DNA from: an uncultured Aquimarina sp.
GTDB taxonomy: Bacteria > Bacteroidota > Bacteroidia > Flavobacteriales > Flavobacteriaceae
Length of the DNA stretch: 64,000 bases
Direction: 5' to 3'
NCBI GenBank assembly: GCA_947498595.1
Contig: CANMKX010000004.1
Span: 183,167 to 247,166 of the forward strand
Made by a program: the position numbers and the translations under genes. The stretch's first letter is position 1; each line of letters begins with the position of its first letter. The notes below the pieces were generated by a model, which saw only the letters and a program-made list of their open reading frames with translations, was not told the origin of the DNA and did not search any database. Of this stretch, positions 26,949 to 35,910 are shown piece by piece.

Positions 26949-27035
26949 CTAACCTCCATCAAAAATACAACTGCCAATAGAGACAATTGTAATTCCTTTT
27001 AAGTTATTTGAGATAACTCTTTTAAGAAACTTCAT
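26949..27035 (-). CDS. possible 28-residue peptide gene
   Basis: An ATG at 27035 opens a frame of 28 codons with a basic N-terminus (MKFLKRVISNNLKG), a hydrophobic second half and a C-terminal DGG. A purine-rich GGAGAAGAAG precedes the ATG. A terminator lies about 55 bases after the stop, which suggests a real transcript between trhO and recA. There are no homologues I can name. It could be a secreted signal or membrane peptide, a leader, or chance. Confidence is modest because so short a frame can occur randomly. Confidence 0.45.
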   Translation of the reverse strand: MKFLKRVISNNLKGITIVSIGSCIFDGG

Positions 27036-27220
27036 CTTCTTCTCCTAACTTCAATTGTTCAAAACTCTTGCTTTTATACTATAGATGCTATTATTTTAAA
27101 AAGGTTGCGTCATTATAAAAAAACTTCAAAAAACATTTTTATTCAGAAGTTATTTAAATTGGTATGCACAAAAAGTTATAGTATTTTAGCAGCAATCATT
27201 AATAAAAAGAAAAGCAACGC

Positions 27221-28234
27221 ATGAGTACTGATAAAGAGAAAGATGCTAAATTAAAAGCGCTAAAACTTACTTTAGATAAATTAGATAAAGCATATGGAAA
27301 AGGAACAGTAATGAAGATGGGAGATAGTGCTATTGTAGAAGTAGAAGCTATCTCGACTGGATCTTTAGGTTTGGATTTAGCTTTAGGTGTAGGTGGTTAC
27401 CCTAGAGGAAGGGTTATAGAAATATATGGACCTGAATCTTCTGGTAAAACGACTCTTACATTACATGCTATAGCACAAGCTCAAAAAGCTGGAGGTATCG
27501 CTGCTTTTATAGATGCTGAGCATGCTTTTGATCGTTTTTATGCTGAAAAACTACATGTAGATGTTGAAAACTTGATTATATCTCAACCGGATAACGGAGA
27601 ACAAGCTTTAGAAATCGCCGATAACTTAATTCGTTCTGGTGCTATTGATATTATAGTTATTGATTCTGTTGCTGCTTTAACTCCAAAAAGCGAGATTGAA
27701 GGAGAAATGGGAGATTCTAAAATGGGATTACAAGCTCGTTTAATGTCTCAAGCTTTACGTAAACTAACTAGTTCTATAAACAAAACCAATTGTACTGTTA
27801 TCTTTATTAACCAATTACGTGAAAAGATTGGGGTAATGTTTGGAAATCCAGAAACTACTACAGGTGGTAATGCGTTAAAGTTTTACTCTTCTGTTCGTTT
27901 AGACATTCGTCGTTCTACTCAAATTAAGAATAGTAATAGCGAGGTTATGGGAAATAAAACAAGGGTTAAAGTTGTTAAAAACAAAGTAGCTCCACCGTTT
28001 AGAACCGCCGAGTTTGACATCATGTATGGTGAAGGTGTTTCAAAAGTTGGTGAAATCATCGATATAGGTGTTGATTATGAAATCGTTAAAAAGAGTGGTT
28101 CATGGTTTAGTTATCAAGACACTAAATTAGGACAAGGTCGTGATGCTGTTAAAGCTTTACTACTGGATAACCCTGAATTAATGGAAGAATTAGAAGTAAA
28201 AATAAAAGAAGCAATAAAAATTGCAAAAGACTAA
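27221..28234 (+). CDS. recA: recombinase RecA
   Basis: This 337-residue protein forms nucleofilaments on single-stranded DNA for homologous recombination and for SOS-type signalling. The Walker A motif GPESSGKTT is at residues 70-78 and the Walker B region [13 protein letters not shown] follows. The L2 region shows [27 protein letters not shown], given as [14 protein letters not shown] and [12 protein letters not shown]. The length is close to the usual 340-350. It is a single-gene unit with a terminator at 28268-28289. Confidence 0.97.
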   Translation: MSTDKEKDAKLKALKLTLDKLDKAYGKGTVMKMGDSAIVEVEAISTGSLGLDLALGVGGYPRGRVIEIYGPESSGKTTLTLHAIAQAQKAGGIAAFIDAEHAFDRFYAEKLHVDVENLIISQPDNGEQALEIADNLIRSGAIDIIVIDSVAALTPKSEIEGEMGDSKMGLQARLMSQALRKLTSSINKTNCTVIFINQLREKIGVMFGNPETTTGGNALKFYSSVRLDIRRSTQIKNSNSEVMGNKTRVKVVKNKVAPPFRTAEFDIMYGEGVSKVGEIIDIGVDYEIVKKSGSWFSYQDTKLGQGRDAVKALLLDNPELMEELEVKIKEAIKIAKD

Positions 28235-28267
28235 TAATTAAAACATTACAAGTCGATTCAAAAATTA

Positions 28268-28289
28268 AATCCCGATTTCTTCGGGATTT
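28268..28289 (+). terminator. intrinsic terminator of recA
   Basis: AAATCCCGA (28268-28276) pairs with TCGGGATTT (28281-28289) around a 4-base loop, followed by more T. It lies about 35 bases after the recA stop. Confidence 0.85.
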
Positions 28290-28412
28290 TTTTTATACCT
28301 TAACGCAACCTTTTAGTTTTTTTTCATCTAATAATTAGACAGCTACAATTTGAATGATTAAAGATCACTCATTATAAAGCATGTAAATTTTATACTCTAA
28401 TTATTTTATTTA

Positions 28413-28838
28413 ATGAAAAAAGGAATTTTGATACTTGCAGTTCTATTCTCTTTAATGAGTTGCAGTTCAGACGATGGAATCAATTTTTTTTATGAGCCTA
28501 TAGCTATAGAAAATATTGAGATTGCAGACGAGTTTATTCGAGGACAAACTCATGAAATTACGGTAACATACTTTAGACCTAGTAGTTGTCATAATTTTGA
28601 TGGTTTTGATTATAATCGAAATAATAACGAACGATTTGTTGCTATTATTAGCACTGTTTTTAATGATAGAGCTTGTGATGATCTTGCTGAAACAGACTCA
28701 AGAGAAGCAACAATTAATTTTTTAGCCGGATCAGAAGAATCTTATATTTTTAATTTTTGGCAAGGTCGTGATGCAAATGGAGAAAATCAATTTTTAACAA
28801 TTGAAGTACCAGTAGTTGAAGTGTCAACAAACGATTAA
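28413..28838 (+). CDS. lipoprotein of unknown function
   Basis: The 141-residue protein has a lipoprotein signal (MKKGILILAVLFSLMSC, lipobox Cys at residue 17) followed by a polar linker (SSDDG). The mature part is acidic, with two Cys (SSCHNFD and DRACDD), so a disulfide is possible, and strand-rich segments. I do not recognise a family. It lies 22 bases before an ECF sigma gene and may share its operon, so an envelope-stress or surface role is a guess from context. Confidence 0.7.
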   Translation: MKKGILILAVLFSLMSCSSDDGINFFYEPIAIENIEIADEFIRGQTHEITVTYFRPSSCHNFDGFDYNRNNNERFVAIISTVFNDRACDDLAETDSREATINFLAGSEESYIFNFWQGRDANGENQFLTIEVPVVEVSTND

Positions 28839-28860
28839 TTAATTAAAAAAACTGCTATTA

Positions 28861-29406
28861 GTGAGTTTAGATCAACTCATAAAAAAATGTAAAAAGCAAG
28901 ATGCTAAGGCACAAGAGCAATTATTTAAACTCTATGGAGCTAAATTATTCTCACTGTGTCTTAAGTATTCTCGTGATCAAGCTAGTGCAGAAGACACTTT
29001 GCAAGATTCGTTTATTATTATCTTTGAAAAAATAAAGCAGTATAAAGGAAATGGTTCTTTTGAAGGGTGGTTAAAACGAATAACAATTAACACTGCATTA
29101 CAAAAATATCGTAAACAAAAAGTTTTTGAAATTGTAAATGAAGATCAAATCGAAGATGTCGAAATCGAAATTGATGATGAAGATATCTCTTTAGATTACT
29201 TATTAAATATCATACAAGAACTCCCCGACAGATATAGGTTAGTTTTTAATTTATATGTTCTTGATGGTTATTCACATAAGGAGATAGCAAACATGCTTTC
29301 TATATCTACAGGGACTTCAAAATCTAACTTGGCTAGAGCTCGATATATTCTAAAAGAAAAGTTACAAAATACAGAAGAACATTACTTTCAAAACATTGAA
29401 GGATGA
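28861..29406 (+). CDS. ECF-type RNA polymerase sigma factor
   Basis: This 181-residue protein has the sigma-70 region 2 (YSRDQASAEDTLQDSFIIIF, with the AEDxxQDxF motif), a linker, and the sigma-70 region 4 helix-turn-helix (LPDRYRLVFNLYVLDGYSHKEIA, given as LPDRYRLVFNLYVLDG and YSHKEIA). It starts with GTG at 28861, supported by close spacing to the lipoprotein stop and the absence of a better ATG. Its last codons overlap the next gene (ATGA, 29403-29406). Overlap with a downstream anti-sigma-like gene is the usual arrangement for ECF factors. Confidence 0.9.
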   Translation: MSLDQLIKKCKKQDAKAQEQLFKLYGAKLFSLCLKYSRDQASAEDTLQDSFIIIFEKIKQYKGNGSFEGWLKRITINTALQKYRKQKVFEIVNEDQIEDVEIEIDDEDISLDYLLNIIQELPDRYRLVFNLYVLDGYSHKEIANMLSISTGTSKSNLARARYILKEKLQNTEEHYFQNIEG

Positions 29407-31049
29407 AGATGAGTGAAAAGAAAAATATAGATCGCATTTTTCAAGAGCGCTTTAAAGATTTTGAAGTTGCTCCTAGTGATGCTGTCTGGCAAAAAATTAA
29501 AGAAAAAAAGAAAGAAGATCGAAAACCTATACCTCTTATTCCTATTTGGGGCAAAATAGGTAGTGGTGTTGCCGCAGCTATCACCTTATTATTCATTGTT
29601 GGTTTTTTATGGAACAAAAACAGGTCATCTTCTACAAACCAACAATTTACAACGATTACTAGTTCTGATAACAAAGAATCAATTCCACTTTATGATAAGG
29701 ATAGTATTACTACTTATAAAACTAACACCCCTGCAATAACTAATAACATTATTAGTAATACATCTATTATAGATAGTATCAATATTTTAAAAACTAATGC
29801 TGCTGCAATTACAATTTTAAATAATGATGAAAAATCTAAAAACGAAGAGCGTACAAACGTCACTGATTCTTCTATAAAATCATATTCAACTACAAACCCT
29901 ATTATTCAAAAAACCAAATCAAATGATATTATTAGGGAACAAGAAAAACAAAAAGCATTATTAGCTAATATTAATTCTTCCAAGAAAAAAAAATCTGATC
30001 AGTTAAACAATAAAAAATTCTTAAGTCCTGAAAAAAAAGACAATCATTCTTCGTATGCAAAAAATACTTTACTTGCGAAGAGTAATCCATCTCAGCCATT
30101 AAATAACGATTCGACAACAACGTCTAATTTTATTGATAAGACGTCTATTTTTGACTTAACTAATAATAGAAAAAACTCTGAAAAAGCTTTTATAGCTGAA
30201 AATAAAACGTCCTTTCCTTTGGATAAAGATTCTACAAAAACCTCCAATTCTATTAAAAAGAAATCAATTTTTGATGCAATTAAAGAGAACGAAGATGCAG
30301 AGGAAATTGTTATAGCTGAAAATACGAAAAGATGGGGTGTTGCACCAAACGTAGCTCCCATTTATTATAATTCTATTAATGGAGGATCTTCAATTGACTC
30401 TGAGTTTTCTGACAACAATAAAAATGGAGGGGTTAATCTTAGCTATGGTATCCAAGTTACGTACGCTATAAATAACAAATTGAGTATTCGTTCGGGAATT
30501 AGTAATGTCGCACTTAGTTACGCTACTGAAGATGTTGGTTTTGGCCCTTCAATTACTGCCAAAAACATTTCTAATATTAATTACAGTACTAATGCTACAA
30601 CTATTAATGTTAGTGATTATCAAAATACACCTTCTACGAATAGTATTAGCGCTGAGGTCGATAATAGAGCTGCTAATTTAGATCAAAATTTAGGTTTCCT
30701 TAATCAAGAAATAGATTATATCGAAGTTCCTTTAGAAGCTAAATATTCTTTAATTAACAATAAAATTGGTTTAGACATGATCGGAGGGGTTAGCACCTTA
30801 TTTTTAAAAGATAATTCGATCTCGATTAATGCTGGTGATTTTACCACTCCCATTGGAGAAGCTAATAATTTAAATAATATAAGTTTTAGTGGTAATATCG
30901 GATTAGGGTTAAATTATAAATTAAATACTCAATTTCAGATCAATCTTGAGCCTATATTCAAATATCAATTAAACGCATTTAATAATAACTCTGGAAATTT
31001 CAAACCATATTATTTTGGGGTCTATACTGGAGTAAGTTTTAAGTTTTAG
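29403..31049 (+). CDS. putative membrane-spanning anti-sigma and outer-membrane beta-barrel protein
   Basis: The 548-residue protein has a short cytoplasmic start (IDRIFQERFKDFEVAPSDAVWQKIK), a single membrane helix at about residues 50-70 (IGSGVAAAITLLFIVGFLW), a long polar linker of about 200 residues rich in Ser, Thr, Asn and Lys with an internal repeat, and a C-terminal beta-barrel domain from about residue 300 ending in a Phe (GVYTGVSFKF). The N-terminus resembles the cytoplasmic part of anti-sigma factors paired with ECF sigma genes. The barrel resembles the PorT/OmpA-like outer-membrane family. It overlaps the sigma gene. A single protein spanning both membranes would link the outer membrane to the sigma factor; this is inference. 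Confidence 0.75.
   Translation: MKMSEKKNIDRIFQERFKDFEVAPSDAVWQKIKEKKKEDRKPIPLIPIWGKIGSGVAAAITLLFIVGFLWNKNRSSSTNQQFTTITSSDNKESIPLYDKDSITTYKTNTPAITNNIISNTSIIDSINILKTNAAAITILNNDEKSKNEERTNVTDSSIKSYSTTNPIIQKTKSNDIIREQEKQKALLANINSSKKKKSDQLNNKKFLSPEKKDNHSSYAKNTLLAKSNPSQPLNNDSTTTSNFIDKTSIFDLTNNRKNSEKAFIAENKTSFPLDKDSTKTSNSIKKKSIFDAIKENEDAEEIVIAENTKRWGVAPNVAPIYYNSINGGSSIDSEFSDNNKNGGVNLSYGIQVTYAINNKLSIRSGISNVALSYATEDVGFGPSITAKNISNINYSTNATTINVSDYQNTPSTNSISAEVDNRAANLDQNLGFLNQEIDYIEVPLEAKYSLINNKIGLDMIGGVSTLFLKDNSISINAGDFTTPIGEANNLNNISFSGNIGLGLNYKLNTQFQINLEPIFKYQLNAFNNNSGNFKPYYFGVYTGVSFKF
30102..30329 (+). repeat. tandem 40-codon repeat within the beta-barrel gene linker
   Basis: Two diverged copies (30102-30209 and 30222-30329, period 120 bases) encode an Asp-Ser-Thr-x-Thr-Ser-Asn opening, a -SIFD- core and an -IAEN- end. 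The repeat is in the linker between the inner-membrane helix and the barrel, so copy number would change linker length. Confidence 0.7.
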
Positions 31050-31087
31050 GTTAGTTAGTCTTTGCTTCACCATAGAGCAATGAATGT

Positions 31088-31117
31088 AAAAGCCGTTTCT
31101 GGGGAGAAACGGCTTTT
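31088..31117. terminator. bidirectional intrinsic terminator
   Basis: A perfect 13-bp stem (31088-31100 and 31105-31117) with a GGGG loop lies between the convergent beta-barrel gene and plsC. A-tract and T-tract flank it. Confidence 0.9.
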
Positions 31118-31122
31118 GTCTT

Positions 31123-31860
31123 TTATTTATAGGATGTTAATTTTTCTAAAATAAGATTTCTTGCTTGTTCTCTAAGTTCTTTTTTTTGATCGAGTAAGTA
31201 TCCTATTGTCGGTATTTCTTTATGTATATATGCCCTCATTACGCCTATACTTCCGCTAAAAAAAGTATAAGAAAAACGCTTTTTATTATCCACAAAAGTT
31301 AAGGGTAAGATAGGAATTTGATGATCTATAGCCAATCTAAATGCTCCATCTTTAAATGCGTCTAAAATAATACTTTCATCATCTGGGACTCCACCCTCAG
31401 GAAAAATACATATGCTAATACCTTGTTTCAATCTTGCTTGCGCACTTTCAAAAACTTCCTTTCTACTTTTTTGACTATTTCTATCAACAAGAATACAAGT
31501 TCGTTTATAAAAAAAGCCAAAAACAGGAATCTTAGTCAATTCTTTTTTTCCAACAAAAACAAACGGGTTTTTTACACAATATAACATCAACATGATATCT
31601 GTCATAGAGGTGTGATTAGCTATAAACATATAACTCTTTTTCCGATCTATAGCTTCTTCTTTTTCTATTTTAGGATAAAAACCTGAACCATATAAGCATA
31701 TCATTGCCCAACATCTTGCTACCACAAAAAATTGAGGATATAATCGTTCACTTGAAGTTAATATCAACAATAATGGAAAAAATAATATTAATGGTACTCC
31801 CATTAATATATAAAACCATATCCGCCATAATAAGATCAGTAGATTTTTAAGTATCGTCAT
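31123..31860 (-). CDS. plsC: 1-acyl-sn-glycerol-3-phosphate acyltransferase
   Basis: This 245-residue enzyme acylates lysophosphatidic acid to phosphatidic acid at the inner membrane. The acyltransferase motif N-H-x-x-x-x-D is NHTSMTD (His83, Asp88). The second motif is FPEGGVPDD. A hydrophobic N-terminal segment (residues about 5-35) anchors it. No other lipid gene is adjacent; it is divergent from trpS. Confidence 0.9.
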   Translation of the reverse strand: MTILKNLLILLWRIWFYILMGVPLILFFPLLLILTSSERLYPQFFVVARCWAMICLYGSGFYPKIEKEEAIDRKKSYMFIANHTSMTDIMLMLYCVKNPFVFVGKKELTKIPVFGFFYKRTCILVDRNSQKSRKEVFESAQARLKQGISICIFPEGGVPDDESIILDAFKDGAFRLAIDHQIPILPLTFVDNKKRFSYTFFSGSIGVMRAYIHKEIPTIGYLLDQKKELREQARNLILEKLTSYK

Positions 31861-31883
31861 ACTCCCAAAAATACATAATTGGT

Positions 31884-31914
31884 TTGAGCTATGTGTACAA
31901 AAAAATTACCTTTG
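31884..31914 (+). promoter_or_regulatory. promoter of trpS
   Basis: TTG at 31884-31886 and TACCTTTG at 31907-31914 are separated by 20 bases, a good match to the Bacteroidetes -33/-7 pattern. Transcription would begin near 31921, about 13 bases before the trpS ATG at 31934. Confidence 0.6.
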
Positions 31915-31933
31915 TGAAAAATCAAAAAGTACT

Positions 31934-32902
31934 ATGTCAAGAATTCTTACAGGAGTCCAAAGTACAGGAACTCCTCATTTAGGAAATTTGCTTGGAGCTA
32001 TTATCCCTGCAATAAAAATGTCTAATCAGCCAGAAAATGAATCTTTCTTATTCATTGCAGATATGCACTCTCTTACACAGATAAAAGATGCTAAAACGTT
32101 AAGAGATAATACATACTCTACTGCTGCTACTTGGCTTGCATTTGGTCTTGATATAGAAAAAACTGTTTTTTACAGACAGAGTGATATTCCTCAAGTTACC
32201 GAATTAACTTGGTATCTTAATTGCTTTTTCCCGTACCAGCGTTTAACATTAGCGCATTCATTTAAAGATAAAGCTGATAGACTTGATGATGTAAATGCTG
32301 GATTATTTACATATCCTATGCTAATGGCTGCAGATATTTTATTATACGACGCTGAAATTATTCCTGTTGGAAAAGATCAGTTACAACATCTTGAAATGAC
32401 TAGAGATGTAGCTACGCGTATGCACGCTCAATTAGGGGAATTATTTGTTATCCCAGAAGCTCAAGTCCAAGAAGGCACTATGTATATACCTGGAACTGAC
32501 GGTAGTAAAATGAGTAAATCAAAAGAAAATACGATTAACTTATTTTTACCTGACAAAAAATTACGAAAGCAAATTATGGGGATCGCTACTGATAGCACTC
32601 CTATGGAAGAACCTAAAAATCCTGATACTTGTAATGTATTTGCTATTTATAAGCTAATTGCTAATCAAGAACAAATTGATACTATGCGAGGTAATTATAC
32701 TGGTGGTAACTATGGATATGGTCATGCTAAACAAGCGCTTTTTGAATTATTAGTCGAAACGTTTTCTAAAGAACGTGAGCGCTATCATTATTATATGGAC
32801 AATCTTAATGAAATTGACATTGCCTTGGCCAAAGGTGCTGAAAAGGCTTCAAAAGTTGCCAATAAAGTATTATTAAAAGTAAGAAAGAAAGTTGGTTATT
32901 AA
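31934..32902 (+). CDS. trpS: tryptophanyl-tRNA synthetase
   Basis: This 322-residue class I synthetase charges tRNA-Trp. The HIGH-like motif is TPHLGN (residues 13-18) and the KMSKS loop is SKMSKSKEN near residue 193. The length is in the bacterial TrpRS range. The ATG at 31934 gives the usual start MSRILTGVQSTG. Single-gene unit with a 20-bp terminator at 32925-32970. Confidence 0.97.
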   Translation: MSRILTGVQSTGTPHLGNLLGAIIPAIKMSNQPENESFLFIADMHSLTQIKDAKTLRDNTYSTAATWLAFGLDIEKTVFYRQSDIPQVTELTWYLNCFFPYQRLTLAHSFKDKADRLDDVNAGLFTYPMLMAADILLYDAEIIPVGKDQLQHLEMTRDVATRMHAQLGELFVIPEAQVQEGTMYIPGTDGSKMSKSKENTINLFLPDKKLRKQIMGIATDSTPMEEPKNPDTCNVFAIYKLIANQEQIDTMRGNYTGGNYGYGHAKQALFELLVETFSKERERYHYYMDNLNEIDIALAKGAEKASKVANKVLLKVRKKVGY

Positions 32903-32924
32903 CTTATATTTCTGAGCAGGACAA

Positions 32925-32970
32925 AATTCATAAAAAAAGGAACCTCATCGGGTTCCTTTTTTTATGAATT
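32925..32970. terminator. bidirectional intrinsic terminator, 20-bp perfect stem
   Basis: Arms 32925-32944 and 32951-32970 are perfect reverse complements around a 6-base loop, with seven-base A and T runs in the arms. It separates trpS from the convergent gene at 32973-33368. Confidence 0.92.
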
Positions 32971-32972
32971 TA

Positions 32973-33368
32973 TTATTTCATCATAACACCTTTTAGTTCC
33001 ATTACTGGCAAATCTTGAAGTGCATTTTCGTTAATTGTATTTTTTCTGAAGAGGTATTTTTTATCATAAAGCTTGCTATCTTTAAAATACGTAACAACAA
33101 ACTCATTATTCATTGCTAAAACCTTTTCTTGTAACATTTCGATTTTAGCAAAAGATTTCCCTTCAACATCTCCAATCACATGTCGTAACAATGTTGTTTT
33201 TTGATCTCCTTCATACCCTTTTGTTACTACTATAGCTGTTTCGATAGTCTCTTCTGTATCATTAATGATATACGAGTTCCAATCGTGACATAAAAACTCT
33301 TCATTCCATTCTTTTACTACTACTACATATACTCCTTCTACTACTGGAATTTCTATATCTTTTTTCAT
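32973..33368 (-). CDS. conserved small protein of unknown function next to pheS
   Basis: This 131-residue protein has no signal peptide or membrane helix. It is acidic and strand-rich, beginning MKKDIEIPVVEGVYVVVVKEWN and ending VMELKGVMMK, here with those ends shown only. No family name is recalled. It is 50 bases downstream of pheS and probably co-transcribed with it, a link that sometimes leads to misnaming as a phenylalanyl-tRNA synthetase subunit; nothing in its sequence supports that. Confidence 0.7.
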   Translation of the reverse strand: MKKDIEIPVVEGVYVVVVKEWNEEFLCHDWNSYIINDTEETIETAIVVTKGYEGDQKTTLLRHVIGDVEGKSFAKIEMLQEKVLAMNNEFVVTYFKDSKLYDKKYLFRKNTINENALQDLPVMELKGVMMK

Positions 33369-33418
33369 TTTTTATCTTATCTAAATATTCAACTTTATTG
33401 TAAAGCAAAAAATGCGCC

Positions 33419-34438
33419 TTATAGCGCATTTTTAAATTGTTCAAGGAAACGCACATCGTTTTCATAAAACATGCGTATATCTCCTATTTGGTATAATAAC
33501 ATAGCGATACGCTCTATCCCCATACCAAATGCAAATCCTGAATATTCTGTTGGATCAATATTACAATTCTTTAGTACGTTAGGGTCTACCATCCCACATC
33601 CCATAATCTCTAACCATCCTGTACCTTTAGTAATGCGATAATCTGTTTCCGTTTTCAGACCCCAATAAATATCTACTTCTGCACTAGGTTCTGTAAAAGG
33701 GAAGTAAGAAGGTCTTAATCGTATTTTACTTTTACCAAACATTTCTTTAGTAAAATATAATAATGTTTGTTTTAAATCTGCAAAAGACACATCTTTATCA
33801 ATATACAACCCTTCTACTTGATGAAAGATACAATGTGATCTTGCTGAAATCGCTTCATTTCTAAATACTCTTCCAGGAGAGATTGTTCTCACCGGTGGCT
33901 TATTTTCTTCCATATATCGAACTTGCACCGATGATGTATGCGTACGCAATAAGATATCTGGATCTGTTTGTATAAAGAATGTATCCTGCATATCTCTTGC
34001 TGGATGATACTCCGGTAAGTTTAATGCTGTAAAATTATGCCAATCATCTTCTATTTCTGGCCCTTCACTCACATTAAATCCTATTCGCGAAAACACATCT
34101 ATTATTTCATTTTTAACTAATGATATTGGGTGACGTGCTCCTATATTAATTGGTTCAGACGGACGACTTAAGTCTCCGTAAACTCCTCTTTCTTCTTCTT
34201 TAGATTCAAGTGTATCTTTTAGTGCGTCTATTTTCTCTTGAACCTTTTTTTGAAGACTATTTATCGTTTGACCAAATTCTTTCTTTTGGTCATTAGCAAC
34301 ATTCTTTAATTCTCCATAAAAATCTTTTAGAATTCCTTTTCTTCCTAGAAATTTTATTCTAAAAGCTTCTACTTCTTCTTTAGTTTTTGCTTGAAACTTT
34401 TCAGCTTCTACGATGTAGTCTTTAATCTTATCGATCAT
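33419..34438 (-). CDS. pheS: phenylalanyl-tRNA synthetase alpha subunit
   Basis: This 339-residue class II synthetase subunit charges tRNA-Phe together with PheT. The N-terminal helical arm contains the coiled-coil type [19 protein letters not shown]. The catalytic core shows [25 protein letters not shown], class II motif 2 at [20 protein letters not shown] and motif 3 at [14 protein letters not shown]. pheT is not in the window. Confidence 0.96.
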   Translation of the reverse strand: MIDKIKDYIVEAEKFQAKTKEEVEAFRIKFLGRKGILKDFYGELKNVANDQKKEFGQTINSLQKKVQEKIDALKDTLESKEEERGVYGDLSRPSEPINIGARHPISLVKNEIIDVFSRIGFNVSEGPEIEDDWHNFTALNLPEYHPARDMQDTFFIQTDPDILLRTHTSSVQVRYMEENKPPVRTISPGRVFRNEAISARSHCIFHQVEGLYIDKDVSFADLKQTLLYFTKEMFGKSKIRLRPSYFPFTEPSAEVDIYWGLKTETDYRITKGTGWLEIMGCGMVDPNVLKNCNIDPTEYSGFAFGMGIERIAMLLYQIGDIRMFYENDVRFLEQFKNAL

Positions 34439-34526
34439 AGTCGTTTTCTTAATAGAAGCGCAAATTTAAACAATTCGTCTAAAATTCTTTATATTCTTAA
34501 GAGTTGTTTGCTATTTTTTAATCTTT

Positions 34527-35222
34527 CTATTTAATTTCTTTTCTTTCTAGATTATCTTCATAGATATATTTCATTAAATAGAATACTGATATTCCTCCAA
34601 AAAAATGCCATAACCAATGTGTTCCCATTTGTAAGAAGGCAAGTTCTTTGAATGTATCAATACTTCTGAAAATAATTGCAATTCCAAAGCATAAGAAAGC
34701 CAAGAATACTATATTTCTATTATAGCCTTTAGTTTTAATTAAATATCCAATTATAGGAAATAGTATTGTAATCGACGTTATTATATACCCTAAAGATATT
34801 CTTAATCCTGCTGGCATTGGCACTAAGCGTATTCCAAAAGAAAAACCTAAGATTATTACTAGTGCTAATAATCTTGCTACCCAAGTCTCGTATAATTTAA
34901 AAACAAAATAAAAAACTACCGATAAACATAAAATCATTATAGGCATCCAATCCATTAAAAGCCAAACTTCATGACTTCTTGTTGCATGATAGATAGTTCC
35001 TCCTATATAACCTATGGTTAAAATTGGTATTGCGAAGGCTAAAAAACGATGTTTATGAATACTAGGGTATACACGTATTGAAAAATATACAATCGCAAAT
35101 AGAAATACTAAATTACTAAATGTGTTAAACGGCTCTACAGGGAACCTTCCCATTAGTGTTTCTCTATATATAGGGCCTGTATCCAATGGTCTTTGCAATA
35201 TACTTTTTAATACTAAAATCAT
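34527..35222 (-). CDS. ceramidase-like seven-helix membrane protein (CREST superfamily)
   Basis: The 231-residue protein is almost all membrane helices (about seven). It has the CREST superfamily signature residues of alkaline ceramidases and PAQR-type hydrolases: EPFNTFSNLVFL, a His in GTIYHATRS, Asp in LLMDWMPIM and a C-terminal His pair in THWLWHFFGG. The family uses such His and Asp residues to bind zinc and cleave amide or ester bonds in lipids. Flavobacteria contain sphingolipid-like lipids, which makes the substrate plausible, but this is inference. It follows a conserved small gene by three bases. Confidence 0.72.
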   Translation of the reverse strand: MILVLKSILQRPLDTGPIYRETLMGRFPVEPFNTFSNLVFLFAIVYFSIRVYPSIHKHRFLAFAIPILTIGYIGGTIYHATRSHEVWLLMDWMPIMILCLSVVFYFVFKLYETWVARLLALVIILGFSFGIRLVPMPAGLRISLGYIITSITILFPIIGYLIKTKGYNRNIVFLAFLCFGIAIIFRSIDTFKELAFLQMGTHWLWHFFGGISVFYLMKYIYEDNLERKEIK

Positions 35223-35225
35223 ATA

Positions 35226-35582
35226 TTATATAATATAATTACTCTCTAAAAAATAATTAACAATAGCTTCTTTCATTAATACAGATTGTTCTCCTGCTCT
35301 AAGGTTGGGTAGTTTTTCTTTAACTTTATAATGCGGCCATTTTTCTTCATCATAATAATCAAACTCGTAATATCCATAAGGTTCCAGCAACCTACATATT
35401 GCTATATGCATTAAATCTAACTTTTCGTCTTTTTTAAATTTTTTATGTAGCTGTCCTAATTCTTGAATTCCTATAAGGTAAATAATACTATCTAAATCTA
35501 ATATATCTCCGTCTGCAAATTGATTGGATAATTTATGTATTAAAATATCCCATCGTTCTTTCAACTGTTCATCTCTTGCCAT
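35226..35582 (-). CDS. conserved small protein of unknown function
   Basis: The protein is 118 residues from the ATG at 35582 (start MARDEQLKERWDIL); an upstream in-frame extension to 35624 adds a hydrophobic 14-residue lead that looks non-genic. It is soluble, acidic and Tyr-rich in the middle (YGYYEFDYYDEEKWPHY) and has no motif I recognise. It ends three bases before the ceramidase-like gene, so they are co-transcribed. Confidence 0.6.
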   Translation of the reverse strand: MARDEQLKERWDILIHKLSNQFADGDILDLDSIIYLIGIQELGQLHKKFKKDEKLDLMHIAICRLLEPYGYYEFDYYDEEKWPHYKVKEKLPNLRAGEQSVLMKEAIVNYFLESNYII

Positions 35583-35635
35583 ATTCTTAATTTTCAACTG
35601 CAAAAATACAACACTTAATTGCATTTAATCCATCA

Positions 35636-35908
35636 TTATTTCATCAAAGCTTTAAAAATCGTATCTCTATGCAATAGTCTCATTAATATCATTTTATTTT
35701 TATCATCTTTCAATAATACCAATGTATAAAATCCAACACTAATTCTATAGGCGTTCTTGTTTCCTTGTATCGTTTTTAATATTGATAATTCGCTAACTGC
35801 ATCAACACTTTTTACACTATCAATAATATCTTTTATCTTATTTTTCAGTCCTTGATCTTTAACTATTTTAAAATCTGAAGCAAAAGTATCCGTTATTTTA
35901 ATTTCCAT
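35636..35908 (-). CDS. RelE/ParE-type toxin
   Basis: This 90-residue protein has the RelE/ParE small toxin fold: KNAYRISVGFYTLVLLKDDKNKMILMRLLHRDTIFK, given here as AYRISVGFYTLVLL and ILMRLLHRDTIF. The Arg in AYRIS and the final HRD are typical of the RelE/YafQ/ParE superfamily. It follows its presumed antitoxin by two bases. RelE relatives cut mRNA at the ribosome; ParE relatives poison gyrase, and the sequence alone does not decide between them. Confidence 0.8.
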   Translation of the reverse strand: MEIKITDTFASDFKIVKDQGLKNKIKDIIDSVKSVDAVSELSILKTIQGNKNAYRISVGFYTLVLLKDDKNKMILMRLLHRDTIFKALMK

Positions 35909-35910
35909 TT

